Shown one piece after another: positions 17,201-25,362 of a stretch of 64,000 bases of DNA. The stretch lies in NCBI RefSeq assembly GCF_051020765.1, contig NW_027469086.1:1674001-1738000 (forward strand). The letters run 5' to 3'. The translations under genes and the position numbers were made by a program. How positions within the stretch are numbered: position 1 is the first letter of the stretch; each line of letters opens with the position of its first letter. The notes beneath the pieces are model-generated. The model ran no database searches, was not told the origin of the DNA, and was given only the letters and a program-made list of their open reading frames with translations. Source of the DNA: Lasioglossum baleicum (taxonomy: Eukaryota; Arthropoda; Insecta; Hymenoptera; Halictidae).

Positions 17201-17507
17201 GCCAGAATATCTAGAGAAAGGAAATAAGGAAGAGAAATGGAGAAGAATCGCCAGATACAGATTAGGAAATGAAATGAGAGGGGGAAAGTACTGGGAGGAA
17301 GAAGAGGAAAGATGCTGCAGAAGATGCGGTTTCGAAGAGGAGACTTGGGGGCACGTGCTGGAGAGATGTAGAAGAGAAGAGAGCAAAGATGCAGGGTTAC
17401 AAGAAAAAGTGAAGGAAATATTAGCAGAGGACGGAAGGGGAGAAGAGTGGATGAAGAGATTGGATAAGGAGAGAAGAGAAATCCAGGAAGGAAGAAGTGA
17501 AGAATAA
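14193..17507 (+). CDS. LINE ORF2: AP endonuclease and reverse transcriptase
   Basis: This 1104-aa enzyme would nick target DNA and reverse-transcribe the LINE RNA at the nick. The endonuclease spans about residues 33-280, with IGFWNVAGM, an ETW acidic motif near 68, GGDFNARTG near 172 and SDHLP near 271: the metal-binding and catalytic positions of the exonuclease III-like fold. The RT spans about 440-830, with RQGCPLSAKLF near 683 and the catalytic YADD near 724. A thumb and connecting region rich in Trp, Arg and Glu follows. Near residue 1040, CRRCGFEEETWGHVLERC forms a CCHC-like zinc knuckle usual for this LINE group. No internal stop or frameshift was found. There is no RNase H domain. 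Confidence 0.92.
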   Translation: MERRSEGGREVIEGGIGERETPEEKKTKEEERRKPKIGFWNVAGMLGKDDGFWKDLEQWDAMVLVETWVEEKMWEKIKRRLPRGYTWKKQWAVRDKKAGRASGGMILGARKEIMCKKKESGETKEIEGIIGGEVMIEEEEWKIIGVYVNKDIDKKMIALREWWDKGREDKIIVGGDFNARTGVEGGKVRQEEEGEESRESRDKNVNSDGRKLIRTLGEMGLEIMNGGIEGDERGEYTFVGQRGRTVIDYVIGDERTREGIERMVIEERVDSDHLPIVITMKEGRKGADGEERKKQKNGVPKVEWKREVKEKFRNRSEGIEVTGESIGERLKELERKCNEIKKEIRSEEGKKEKKRKGWWDNECIERKKELRKVLRSWKREEEEGEVYRRTKREYKNLCEEKKEQEREKILQEAGKANTEGRVWDFLRKVRGGKGKGTESEIEKEEWKDYFMGLLGGVETKVVEGGKRKKREEGEEEIKMEELERVIRKLKGGKAAGEDGIENEIWKYGGESVKKEAWKICNEIWNGGGWPEEWKTGIIIPIKKKGDGKKVDCYRGVMLLNTLYKIYTVILEERLEKEVEMKEMVPENQTGFRKEKETVDNIYVLNYVINREHAKKKGKMIGCFIDLKAAFDSVNRGKLWEALEERGVSEGLRERIKEVYRETTARVRVGGETGEKFWVGRGVRQGCPLSAKLFILFMADLEERMKKRGKGGVEIRGKKIYTLQYADDMVLLAKDESGMKLMIEEFRSYIRENGLEVNREKTKVVRFERRKQEKKTWRWGDGEVEEVEEIKYLGYIFKKNGGQERQIDERTKKGGGVMRTVWGIGKRYFKDNFKRRMWFFDALIWPVIAYGVEIWGWEEWKRVEAMQERYARWVLGVEWVTPGYMVREETKREKLRARGAGRAWKFEERLREGRGSEWARQCLKEMEERSRKGMKLSKWEEGRKKYIDERGNRKMLDKEDKVRREEEWERIVRREKRIEEEENWKSVRESRYNIWYKEIGVKDTPEYLEKGNKEEKWRRIARYRLGNEMRGGKYWEEEEERCCRRCGFEEETWGHVLERCRREESKDAGLQEKVKEILAEDGRGEEWMKRLDKERREIQEGRSEE

Positions 17508-17684
17508 AGAGAGGAAAAGAGAAGAAAAGTACATGGACAAAAAGAAGAATGAGAAAGAGAAGAGAGAGAGAGTGAGTGAGAGAGAGAGTATGAGTGTGCG
17601 AATGAAAGAAAGGAAAAAAAAAAAAAAAAAGACTGAGTATAATATAGATAAAAAGAAATGTAATTAAATTAATTGTAGAGGGAT

Positions 17685-17716
17685 CGGGTTCTCCCTGTAA
17701 CCCGAAAGGGAACAGG
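17685..17716 (+). other. Potential H-type pseudoknot in the LINE 3' UTR
   Basis: Stem 1 pairs CGGGTT (17685-17690) with AACCCG (17699-17704). The loop bases CCTGT (17694-17698) can pair with ACAGG (17712-17716). This leaves loops of 3 and 7 bases and none between the stems, a geometry that allows coaxial stacking. It sits directly before the AATAAA and the 3' end, where LINE RTs recognise their RNA. Found by eye, with no folding calculation. Confidence 0.4.
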
Positions 17717-17728
17717 AATAAATACATA

Positions 17729-17742
17729 CATATGACATATAA
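17729..17742 (+). repeat. Target-site duplication, right copy, of the LINE
   Basis: An exact repeat of 12792-12805, marking the 3' end of the LINE at 17728 immediately after AATACATA. Confidence 0.85.
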
Positions 17743-18472
17743 AATTTACATCGAAACACCTTGCAAGGGCAAGCGCTCGAAAATATTCTAAGTCCCAATT
17801 TATTTAAATAAGTAAATAGGTACGCCAATGGTTACCACTTAATTTTCGAGTCCTGCACCACTGGGAACGAAAACTGCTGACTCTAGTGCGGCGGCCATCG
17901 CGCTGTTTACGACGAAGACCGGCACAAAGAGGACACGGTCCCCTTTTGCGAAGTCAGCATTTTTCGGACGAACGTTGTTCGTCGACGAACGTTCGATTCT
18001 CCTCAGTCCTCTCCGGGGACCCGAGTGGGTCAGTCGAGTTTTCGTCAATCTTCCAAAATCCAGATTGTTTAGACACAATCTTTCCAAATCCATACTGTTT
18101 AGACACAGTCCCTAATACCATTCAATAATATCTTATTCTTAATCGTTTAATTCAAACATTACTTCGTTTATTCAATTAAACATTTTTTATTGCGTTTCAT
18201 ATTTCGTACTTAGTACGTATTTCGATTTCGTTAATAATAAGCATCTTTACCTTTGTATTCTTTTACGTTTATAATATACTTTGTTTTACCAGAGTCAGTC
18301 TAAATCCCAATTATTATTTCCTTGCTCCTAACTTCGTAGTTAGAAGTGACACGTTGTTAGTTAGGGATAGAGTTCTCACTGGAAAGTTCGCGAATAGTAC
18401 CTTATTCAATTTCCTGTTTCAACGTGTTCGCGTACGTGCGTGATAGTGATAGACTTGCTCGCATAGCAAGCC
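17743..18472 (+). other. Unassigned non-coding DNA with small palindromes and a repeated hairpin
   Basis: No gene is supported here; an ORF of about 80 codons on each strand looks like chance. It holds a 14-bp palindrome GTTCGTCGACGAAC (17977-17990) flanked by AACGTT on both sides, and two 30-bp-spaced hairpins (18064-18109). It may be the 5' part of the family B LTR that continues at 18473, but its start was not identified. Confidence 0.4.
18064..18109 (+). repeat. Two tandem hairpins with a compensating base pair
   Basis: A 30-bp unit is repeated twice. The first contains ATTGT-TTAGAC-ACAAT (18064-18079) and the second ACTGT-TTAGAC-ACAGT (18094-18109). The arms differ by a T-A to C-G change that keeps pairing, while the loop is unchanged. 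Confidence 0.55.
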
Positions 18473-18979
18473 CCGCAGCATCCACGTCCGTTTTCTCGAA
18501 TCAAAATATCGTCAACCACGCGGACGATATTCGCGAGATAAATTCACGGGATCGCACAGCGTCCACGCCCGTTTTCGCTAGTTAAAATATCGTCAATCAC
18601 GCGGACGATATTCGTGAGTTAGATTCACGGTATCGTACAGCGTCCACGCCCGTTTCCTCAACGAGCGCATCCGTCTACAATACCGTAGCCGCCAGCTGTC
18701 AACCATTGGAGGTCGTTCCTGTCAAATATTGACGTGACAGAATTTGGCGCAGTCGTCAATCCTTGAAGGTCGTTTCCAGCCATTTGGATCAACGCCTGTC
18801 AAGCAGAGCGGATCGAATTCAAGGCCATCAGCGCAACCGTAGCCGTTCATCCGTTGCGAACCCATTTCTCGTGTCAATCGACAAACAAGCGAAGCGTAAA
18901 AGTAAGTGGAACATATTATCGCGTATGTTTCAGGGTCGCGTGCATCATTCATCTGTGTAAGACCGCATGCAGGTGTCGG
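18473..18979 (+). mobile_element. Family B LTR 3' end plus leader (fragment B2)
   Basis: The LTR ends GTGACA at 18739 and is followed by GAATT and the shortened PBS TGGCGCAGTCG (18745-18755). The LTR part has about two and a half copies of an 81-bp unit. Each full unit holds the perfect inverted repeat AATATCGTC/GACGATATT (18505-18531 and 18586-18612). It is cut at 18979 by a family A LTR. B1 continues past the corresponding point, showing the uninterrupted sequence. Confidence 0.75.
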
Positions 18980-20008
18980 TGTTACGTCGTCCGATGTACG
19001 ACGTTGGCCTTGTACTTACACTATGTATTCAAGGTCTGATCTGCATAAGATCCATACACCGTCCCCTAGACATAAGAGCATAGAGTATTAAGATCTCATT
19101 ATTCTATTGTTCTAATCCTTATCTCCGTCTCTACCCATCACCATAACTTCACCTTGATCAACACCTTACCTCAGTTTCAACCCATCACCACGACACATAA
19201 TGCAATAAAGTATTGCATCACTCTGGAAGCATCTAGAAGCTTCTAGAAACGTCGAGAAGTCCAAGGACTGCTGCATCAGCAGTCCCACGCTCGTAGAGGG
19301 CAATAGGACAGCCACGAGACTGCAGCGTCAGCAGAAATGCACGTGCAGTCCCCGGGAGCGAAGACGCTGCTGCGTCAGCGATTCTCCCACTCCGACGACT
19401 GAAGAACAAAGAGACTGCAGCGTCAGCTATCCCCACTCCGAACGAAGGAGGCAAGGCAGAGCGGACGCTTGCATCAGTCCGCCTCCATCTCGCGACTCGA
19501 GCAGTCCGCCTTCAGCCAGCGACTCGAACGGTTCGCTCCAAGCGAGCGACTCGCACGGACGTGCCAGTCCGGCTTCTTCCGACGACAAGAGCAGACGTGT
19601 TCAGTCTAGCTCCGCGAAAGTGAAGTGTGTCGATCCTTCACTCCTAATTCCAATTCCAATTCCAACTCTAACTCAACTCAACTCAAGTCCTAATTCTCAT
19701 ACGTTATTCCTATAACATATTACAATATCCATTATTCATTAATCCAATTACTACTCCTATTATAATACTACTTACATATTGTATACCAGTGTACTTACCA
19801 GTTCTTATTTAATATATCGTTGTTATACCAGTGCTTCGATCTTGTTATTCTTGTGTTAGTTCAACACCATCTTCCAATTCAGTTCTTGCATCGAATATAT
19901 TAAACTCGTGACATATCCGGACTTGGTCTAAAGTGCGCAGTGGAAACGCTGAGCCGCCAATAAGGAATTTGAAGCGAGTCATAGAGAAGTTCTCGTGCCA
20001 CGTCTAGA

Positions 20009-22009
20009 ATTGTGTTACGTCGTCCGATGTACGACGTTGGCCTTGTACACATACTATGTATACAAGGTCTGATCTGCATAAGATCCACACACCGTCCCCT
20101 AGACATAAGAGCATAGTATTAAGATCTCATTATTCTATTGTTCTAATCCTTATCTCCGTCTCTACCCATCACCATAACTTCTCCTTGATCAACACCTTAC
20201 CTCAGTTTCAACCCATCACCACGACACATAATGCAATAAAGTATTGCATCACTCTGGAAGCATCTAGAAGCTTCTAGAAACGTCGAGAAGTCCAAAGACT
20301 GCTGCATCAGCAGTCCCACGCTCGTAGAGGGCAATAGGACAGCCACGAGACTGCAGCGTCAGCAGAAATGCACGTGCAGTCCCCGGGAGCAAAGACGCTG
20401 CTGCGTCAGCGGTTCTCCCACTCCGACGACTGAAGAACAAAGAGACTGCAGCGTCAGCCATCCCCACTCCGACCGAAGAAGGCAGGGCAGAGCGGACGCT
20501 TGCATCAGTCCGCCTCCATCTCGCGACTCGAGCAGTCCGCCTTCAGCCAGCGACTCGAACGGTTCGCTCCAAGCGAGCGACTCGCACGGACGTGCCAGTC
20601 CGGCTTCTTCCGACTTCAAGAGCAGACGTGTTCAGTCTAGCTCCGCGAAAGTGAAGTGTGTCGATCCTTCACTCCTAATTCCAATTCCAATTCCAACTCT
20701 AACTCAACTCAACTCAAGTCCTAATTCTCATACGTTATTCCTATAACATATTACAATATCCATTATTCATTAATCCAATTACTACTCCTATTATAATACT
20801 ACTTACATATTGTATACCAGTGTACTTACCAGTTCTTATTTAATATATTGTTGTTATACCAGTGCTTCGATCTTGTTATTCTTGCGTTAGTTCAACACCA
20901 TCTTCCAGTTCAGTTCTTACATCGAATATATTAAACTCGTGACATATCCGGACTTGGTCTAAAGTGCGCAGTGGAAACGCTGAGCCGCCAATAAGGAATT
21001 TGAAGCGAGTCATAGAGAAGTTCTCGTGCCACGTCTAGAATTGGTCTAAAGTGCGCAGTGGAAACGCTGAGCCGCCACTATAGACGTGAAGCGAGTTAAC
21101 TACCAAAAAGGTTAATAACAAGTGGAAGTTCATTTTCATTATATTATTAATATTCCATCATTACTATTCCTTACCCATGCGACGCCCACGTCGAGCGGGA
21201 CGCAAGTATCAACTTGCTAAATTGAGACGCGCGTTGAGAGATAAAACGGTGCTCGATCAAATCATCGCCACTACCGAGTGGACAGAACTTCTGGGAACCA
21301 CCGAGCACATTCCGTGTGACGCGTCCGATTACGTTTCTGTATACGGTTGCCCTTGCAACCCTCCTAAAGAGGTCAACCACGCGGACCTCTCGCGAGCTCC
21401 GACGCCAGTTCTACATCCGGTCGATTGTCTAGAGGTGATCGACATAGCCGACGACGACGACAGCCGAGACACGATCATCGTTCCCAGGGTCCGTTGCCGA
21501 ATCATCCGTGACGTTCCTCTGCCAGCTCATCAACGTGTCGTCTTGCGGCCAGCATCCAAGGCCACTAACGTCGTCCCGAACCGAGCAGCAGCAACTCTGC
21601 CAGATCTTCCCCACCTCGAGGACATCTGTATAGAAGACCCGATGTACGACACCTACTGTCAGTACCGCCAGTTCCTGCTACAACAATATTATTAGGCGTT
21701 AATACAGCATTGCGGTGAGTCGTATAATGTCTCGTATAATTGCTGAATCCTGTAAACTCACCGTTCTCGTTGCATCATCTCGCGTGTGATTCTTGTCGGG
21801 ACACTCCTTGTAACCGCGTCGGACGTTCTCTTCTTGACTGCATCCATAGCAATATCGGTTGTCCTAGTGCATATGACAGCCCGCGGCTGTCTCGGCACGA
21901 AAGACCACTCTTCATTTTAATCATAATATCTCAACCGTCCGTCTGTCACTGTTCTCTTTTCTCTCTCCTGGTACCTGTAACAAAAACACAGTGACGGACG
22001 TGACAATTG
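20009..22009 (+). mobile_element. Solo family A LTR (copy A5, 20013-22005) with ATTG target duplication
   Basis: TGTTACG...GTGACA is inserted at the sequence GAATTG|GTCTAAAG of the host LTR. ATTG is present on both sides (20009-20012 and 22006-22009). No internal sequence remains, so the element was removed by recombination between its two LTRs. It sits at the start of the second 87-bp-spaced repeat of the host LTR. It also fixes 4 bp as the family's duplication size. Confidence 0.92.
21177..21695 (+). CDS. LTR-encoded 172-aa protein (copy in A5)
   Basis: Intact copy in the solo LTR. It shares DKT and CLEV with the copy at 7639 but has IIVP rather than IIIP, so the two form a sub-lineage. 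The VIDIADDDD motif is unchanged. Confidence 0.55.
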   Translation: MRRPRRAGRKYQLAKLRRALRDKTVLDQIIATTEWTELLGTTEHIPCDASDYVSVYGCPCNPPKEVNHADLSRAPTPVLHPVDCLEVIDIADDDDSRDTIIVPRVRCRIIRDVPLPAHQRVVLRPASKATNVVPNRAAATLPDLPHLEDICIEDPMYDTYCQYRQFLLQQYY

Positions 22010-22145
22010 GTCTAAAGTGCGCAGTGGAAACGCTGAGCCGCCACTATAGACGTGAAGCGAGTTAACTACCAAAAAGGTTAATAACAAGTGGACGTTCATT
22101 TTCATTATATTATTATTAATATTCCATCATTATTATTCCTTACCC

Positions 22146-22664
22146 ATGCGACGCCCACGTCGAGCGGGACGCAAGTATCAACTTGCTAAATCGAGACGCG
22201 CGTTGAGAAATAAAGCGGTGCTCGATCAAATCATTGCCACTACCGAGTGGACAGAACTTCTGGGAACCACCGAGCACATTCCGTGTGACGTGTCCGATTA
22301 CGTTTCTGTATACGGTTGCCCTTGCAACCCTCCTAAAGAGGTCAACCACGCGGACCTCTCGCGAGCTCCGACGCCAGTTCTACATCCGGTCGATTGTCCA
22401 GAGGTGATCGACATAGCCGACGACGACGACAGCCGAGACACGATCATCGTTCCCAGGGTCCGTTGCCGAATCATCCGTGACGTTCCTCTGCCAGCTCATC
22501 AACGTGTCGTCTTGCGGCCAGCATCCAAGGCCACTAACGTCGTCCCGAACCGAGCAGCAGCAACTCTGCCAGATCTTCCCCACCTCGAGGACATCTGTAT
22601 AGAGGACCCGATGTACGACACCTACTGCCAGTACCGCCAGTTCCTGCTGCAACAATATTATTAG
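22146..22664 (+). CDS. LTR-encoded 172-aa protein (copy in A4)
   Basis: Intact copy in the right half of the split LTR. Private changes are LAKS for LAKL near residue 16 and CDVS for CDAS near residue 47. The solo LTR lies upstream of this ORF and would have displaced its promoter, yet the frame remains open. Confidence 0.55.
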   Translation: MRRPRRAGRKYQLAKSRRALRNKAVLDQIIATTEWTELLGTTEHIPCDVSDYVSVYGCPCNPPKEVNHADLSRAPTPVLHPVDCPEVIDIADDDDSRDTIIVPRVRCRIIRDVPLPAHQRVVLRPASKATNVVPNRAAATLPDLPHLEDICIEDPMYDTYCQYRQFLLQQYY

Positions 22665-22973
22665 GCGTTAATACAGCATTGCGGTGAGTCGTATAATGTC
22701 TTGTATAATTGCTGAATCCTGTAAACTCACCGTTCTCGTTGCATCATCTCGCGCGTGATTCTTGTCGGGACACTTCTTGTAACCGCGTCGGACGTTCTCT
22801 TCTTGACTGCATCCATAGCAATATCGGTTGTCCTAGTGCATATGACAGCCCGCGGCTGTCTCGGCACGAAAGACCACTCCTCAATTACTTTTCATATATC
22901 CACCGTCCGTCTGTCACTGTTCTCTTTTCTCTCTCCTGGTACCTGTAACAAAAACACAGTGACGGACGTGACA

Positions 22974-23283
22974 TGCGCATCCCACAAAACCTCGCTCGTG
23001 TTTTTACTCGACTAGCCATGCGCATCCCAAAAAACCTGCGCATGCGCATCCCACAAAACCTGCGCATGCGCATCCCACAAAACCTGCGCATGCGCATCCC
23101 ACAAAACCTCGCACTTGTTTTTACTCGACTACCCTGCGGGATGCATCCTCTCGCACGTGTTTTTGCTCGACTAGCCATGCGCATCCCAAAAAACCTGCGC
23201 ATGCGCATCCCACAAAACCTGCGCATGCGCATCCCACAAAACCTCGCACGTGTTTTTACTCGACTAGCCTGCGGGATGCATCC
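22974..23283 (+). repeat. Satellite patch, left of the nested element block
   Basis: The same 24-bp and 42-bp monomers as the array beginning at 39011. It ends ...GATGCATCC at 23283 and the array resumes ATCCTCTCGC at 39011, so both were one array before the 15.7-kb block was inserted. One unit has CTCGCTCGTG in place of the usual CTCGCACGTG. Confidence 0.92.
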
Positions 23284-25249
23284 TGTTACGTCGTCCGATG
23301 TACGACGTTGGCCTTGTACACACACCATCTATACAAGGTCTGATCTACATAAGATCCATACACCGTCCCCTAGACATAAGAGCATAGTATTAAGATTTCA
23401 TTATTCTATTGTTCTAATCCTTATCTCCGTCTCTACCCATCACCATAACTTCACCTTGATCAACACCTTACCTCAGTTTCAACCCATCACCACGACACAT
23501 AATGCAATAAAGTATTGCATCACTCTGGAAGCATCTAGAAGCTTCTAGAAACGTCGAGAAGTCCAAAGACTGCTGCATCAGCAGTCCCACGCTCGTAGAG
23601 GGCAATAGGACAGCCACGAGACTGCAGCGTCAGCAGAAATGCACGTGCAGTCCCCGGGAGCGAAGACGCTGCTGCGTCAGCGGTTCTCCCACTCCGACAA
23701 CTGAAGAACAAAGAGACTGCAGCGTCAGCTATCCCCACTCCGACCGAAGGAGGCAAGGCAGAGCGGACGCTTGCATCAGTCCGCCTCCAGACAGCGACTC
23801 GAACGGTCCGCTCCAAGCGAGCGACTCGCACGGACGTGCCAGTCCGGCTTCTTCCGACTTCAAGAGCAGACGTGTTCAGTCTAGCTCCGCGAAAGTGAAG
23901 TGTGTCGATCCTTCACTCCTAATTCCAATTCCAATTCCAACTCTAACTCAACTCAACTCAAGTCCTAATTCTCATACGTTATTCCTATAACATATTACAA
24001 TATCCATTATTCATTAATCCAATTACTACTCCTATTATAATATTACTTACATATTGTATACCAGTGTACTTACCAGTTCTTATTTAATATATCGTTGTTA
24101 TACCAGTGCTTCGATCTTGTTATTCTTGTGTTAGTTCAACACCATCTTCCAATTCAGTTCTTGCATAGAATATATTAAACTCGTGACATATCCGGACTTG
24201 GTCTAAAGTGCGCAGTGGAAACGCTGAGCCGCCAATAAGGAATTTGAAGCGAGTCACAGAGAAGTTCTCGTGCCACGTCTAGAATTGGTCTAAAGAGCGC
24301 AGTGGAAACGCTGAGCCGCCACTATAAAGGTGAAGCGAGTTAACTACCTAAAAGGTTAACAACAAATGGAAGTTCATTTTCATTATATTATTAATATTCC
24401 ATCATTACTATTCCTTACCCATGCGACGCCCACGTCGAGCGGGACGCAAGTATCAACTTGCTAAATTGAGACGCGCGTTAAGAAATAAAGCGGTGCTCGA
24501 TCAAATCATTGCCACTACCGAGTGGACAGAACTTCTGGGAACCACCGAGCACATTCCGTGTGACGCGTCCGATTACGTTTCTGTATACGGTTGCCCTTGC
24601 AGCCTTCCTAAAGAGGTCAACCACGCGGACCTCTCGCGAGCTCCGACGCCAGTTCTACATCCGGTCGATTGTCCTGAGGTAATCGACATAGCCGACGACG
24701 ACGACAGCCGAGACACGATCATCGTTCCCAGGGTCCGTTGCCGAATCATCCGTGACGTCCCTCTGCCAGCTCATCAACGTGTCGTCTTGCGGCCAGCATC
24801 CAAGGCCACTAACGTCGTCCCGAACCGAGCAGCAGCAATTCTGCCAGATCTTCCCCACCTCGAGGACATCTGTATAGAAGACCCGATGTACGACACCTAC
24901 TGTCAGTACCGCCAGTTCCTGCTGCAACAATATTATTAGGCGTTAATACAGCGTTGCGGTGAGTCGTATAATGTCTTGTATAATTGCTGAATCCTGTAAA
25001 CTCACCGGTTTCGTTGCATCATCTCGCGCGTGATTCTTGTCGGGACACTTCTTGTAACCGCGTCGGACGTTCTTTTCTTGACTGCATCCATAGCAATATC
25101 GGTTGTCCTAGTGCATATGACAGCCCGCGGCTGTCTCGGCACGAAAGACCACTCCTCATTTTAATCATAATATCTCAACCGTCCGTCTGTCACTGTTCTC
25201 TTTTCTCTCTCCTGGTACCTGTAACAAAAACACAGTGACGGACGTGACA
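23284..25249 (+). mobile_element. Family A LTR (copy A6), recombinant near its 3' end
   Basis: Matches A9 up to about 25050, including CTCACCGGTTTCG. From about 25159 it instead matches A7-type LTRs (CATTTTAATCATAATATC rather than A9's CAATTACTTTTCATATATC). The switch suggests a crossover between two LTRs in the interval 25050-25159. Confidence 0.85.
24421..24939 (+). CDS. LTR-encoded 172-aa protein (copy in A6)
   Basis: Intact. It carries SLPKE for NPPKE and AILPD for ATLPD, variants found otherwise only in the copy at 38172. The two appear identical at protein level, supporting A6 and A9 as sister LTRs. Confidence 0.55.
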   Translation: MRRPRRAGRKYQLAKLRRALRNKAVLDQIIATTEWTELLGTTEHIPCDASDYVSVYGCPCSLPKEVNHADLSRAPTPVLHPVDCPEVIDIADDDDSRDTIIVPRVRCRIIRDVPLPAHQRVVLRPASKATNVVPNRAAAILPDLPHLEDICIEDPMYDTYCQYRQFLLQQYY

Positions 25250-25253
25250 AATT

Positions 25254-25270
25254 TGGCGCAGTCGGTAGGA
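25254..25270 (+). promoter_or_regulatory. Primer-binding site of element 2, tRNA-Ser type
   Basis: TGGCGCAGTCGGTAGGA, four bases after the LTR end, identical to element 1. Confidence 0.85.
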
Positions 25271-25362
25271 CATCGAAGTGGTCGCCGATATTTGCATTAA
25301 TAAGCCCCGACGCGTGTCAGAACGATGTTCACATTTCTTAAATCCCATTTATATCTTTCAAA

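Larger units (their letters stand above)
12806..17728 (+). mobile_element. Full-length APE-type LINE retrotransposon
   Basis: A 4.9-kb unit between perfect 14-bp target duplications, containing a 5' UTR (12806-13167), ORF1, ORF2 and a 3' UTR with a potential pseudoknot and an AATAAA (17717-17722). Both ORFs are open throughout, so this copy may be competent. The sense strand is extremely purine-rich, giving Lys/Glu/Arg/Gly-rich proteins. The N-terminal AP endonuclease and C-terminal CCHC-like knuckle place it in the Jockey/I/R1 group. The exact clade needs a tree. An A-run at about 17613-17630 lies inside the 3' UTR and is not the terminal tail. Confidence 0.9.
18980..22973 (+). mobile_element. 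Family A LTR (copy A4), split by a solo LTR
   Basis: The two halves, 18980-20012 and 22006-22973, join into one complete LTR once the inserted LTR and one copy of its target duplication are removed. The left flank is family B leader (...GTGTCGG) and the right flank is satellite (TGCGCATCCC), so there is no shared target duplication. This LTR appears to be a recombinant between one insertion in family B and another in satellite DNA. Confidence 0.85.

Noticed and set aside
17613..17630. A-run as the LINE poly(A) tail
   Set aside because: The sequence continues about 100 bases to the exact 14-bp target duplication at 17729, so the run is internal to the 3' UTR.
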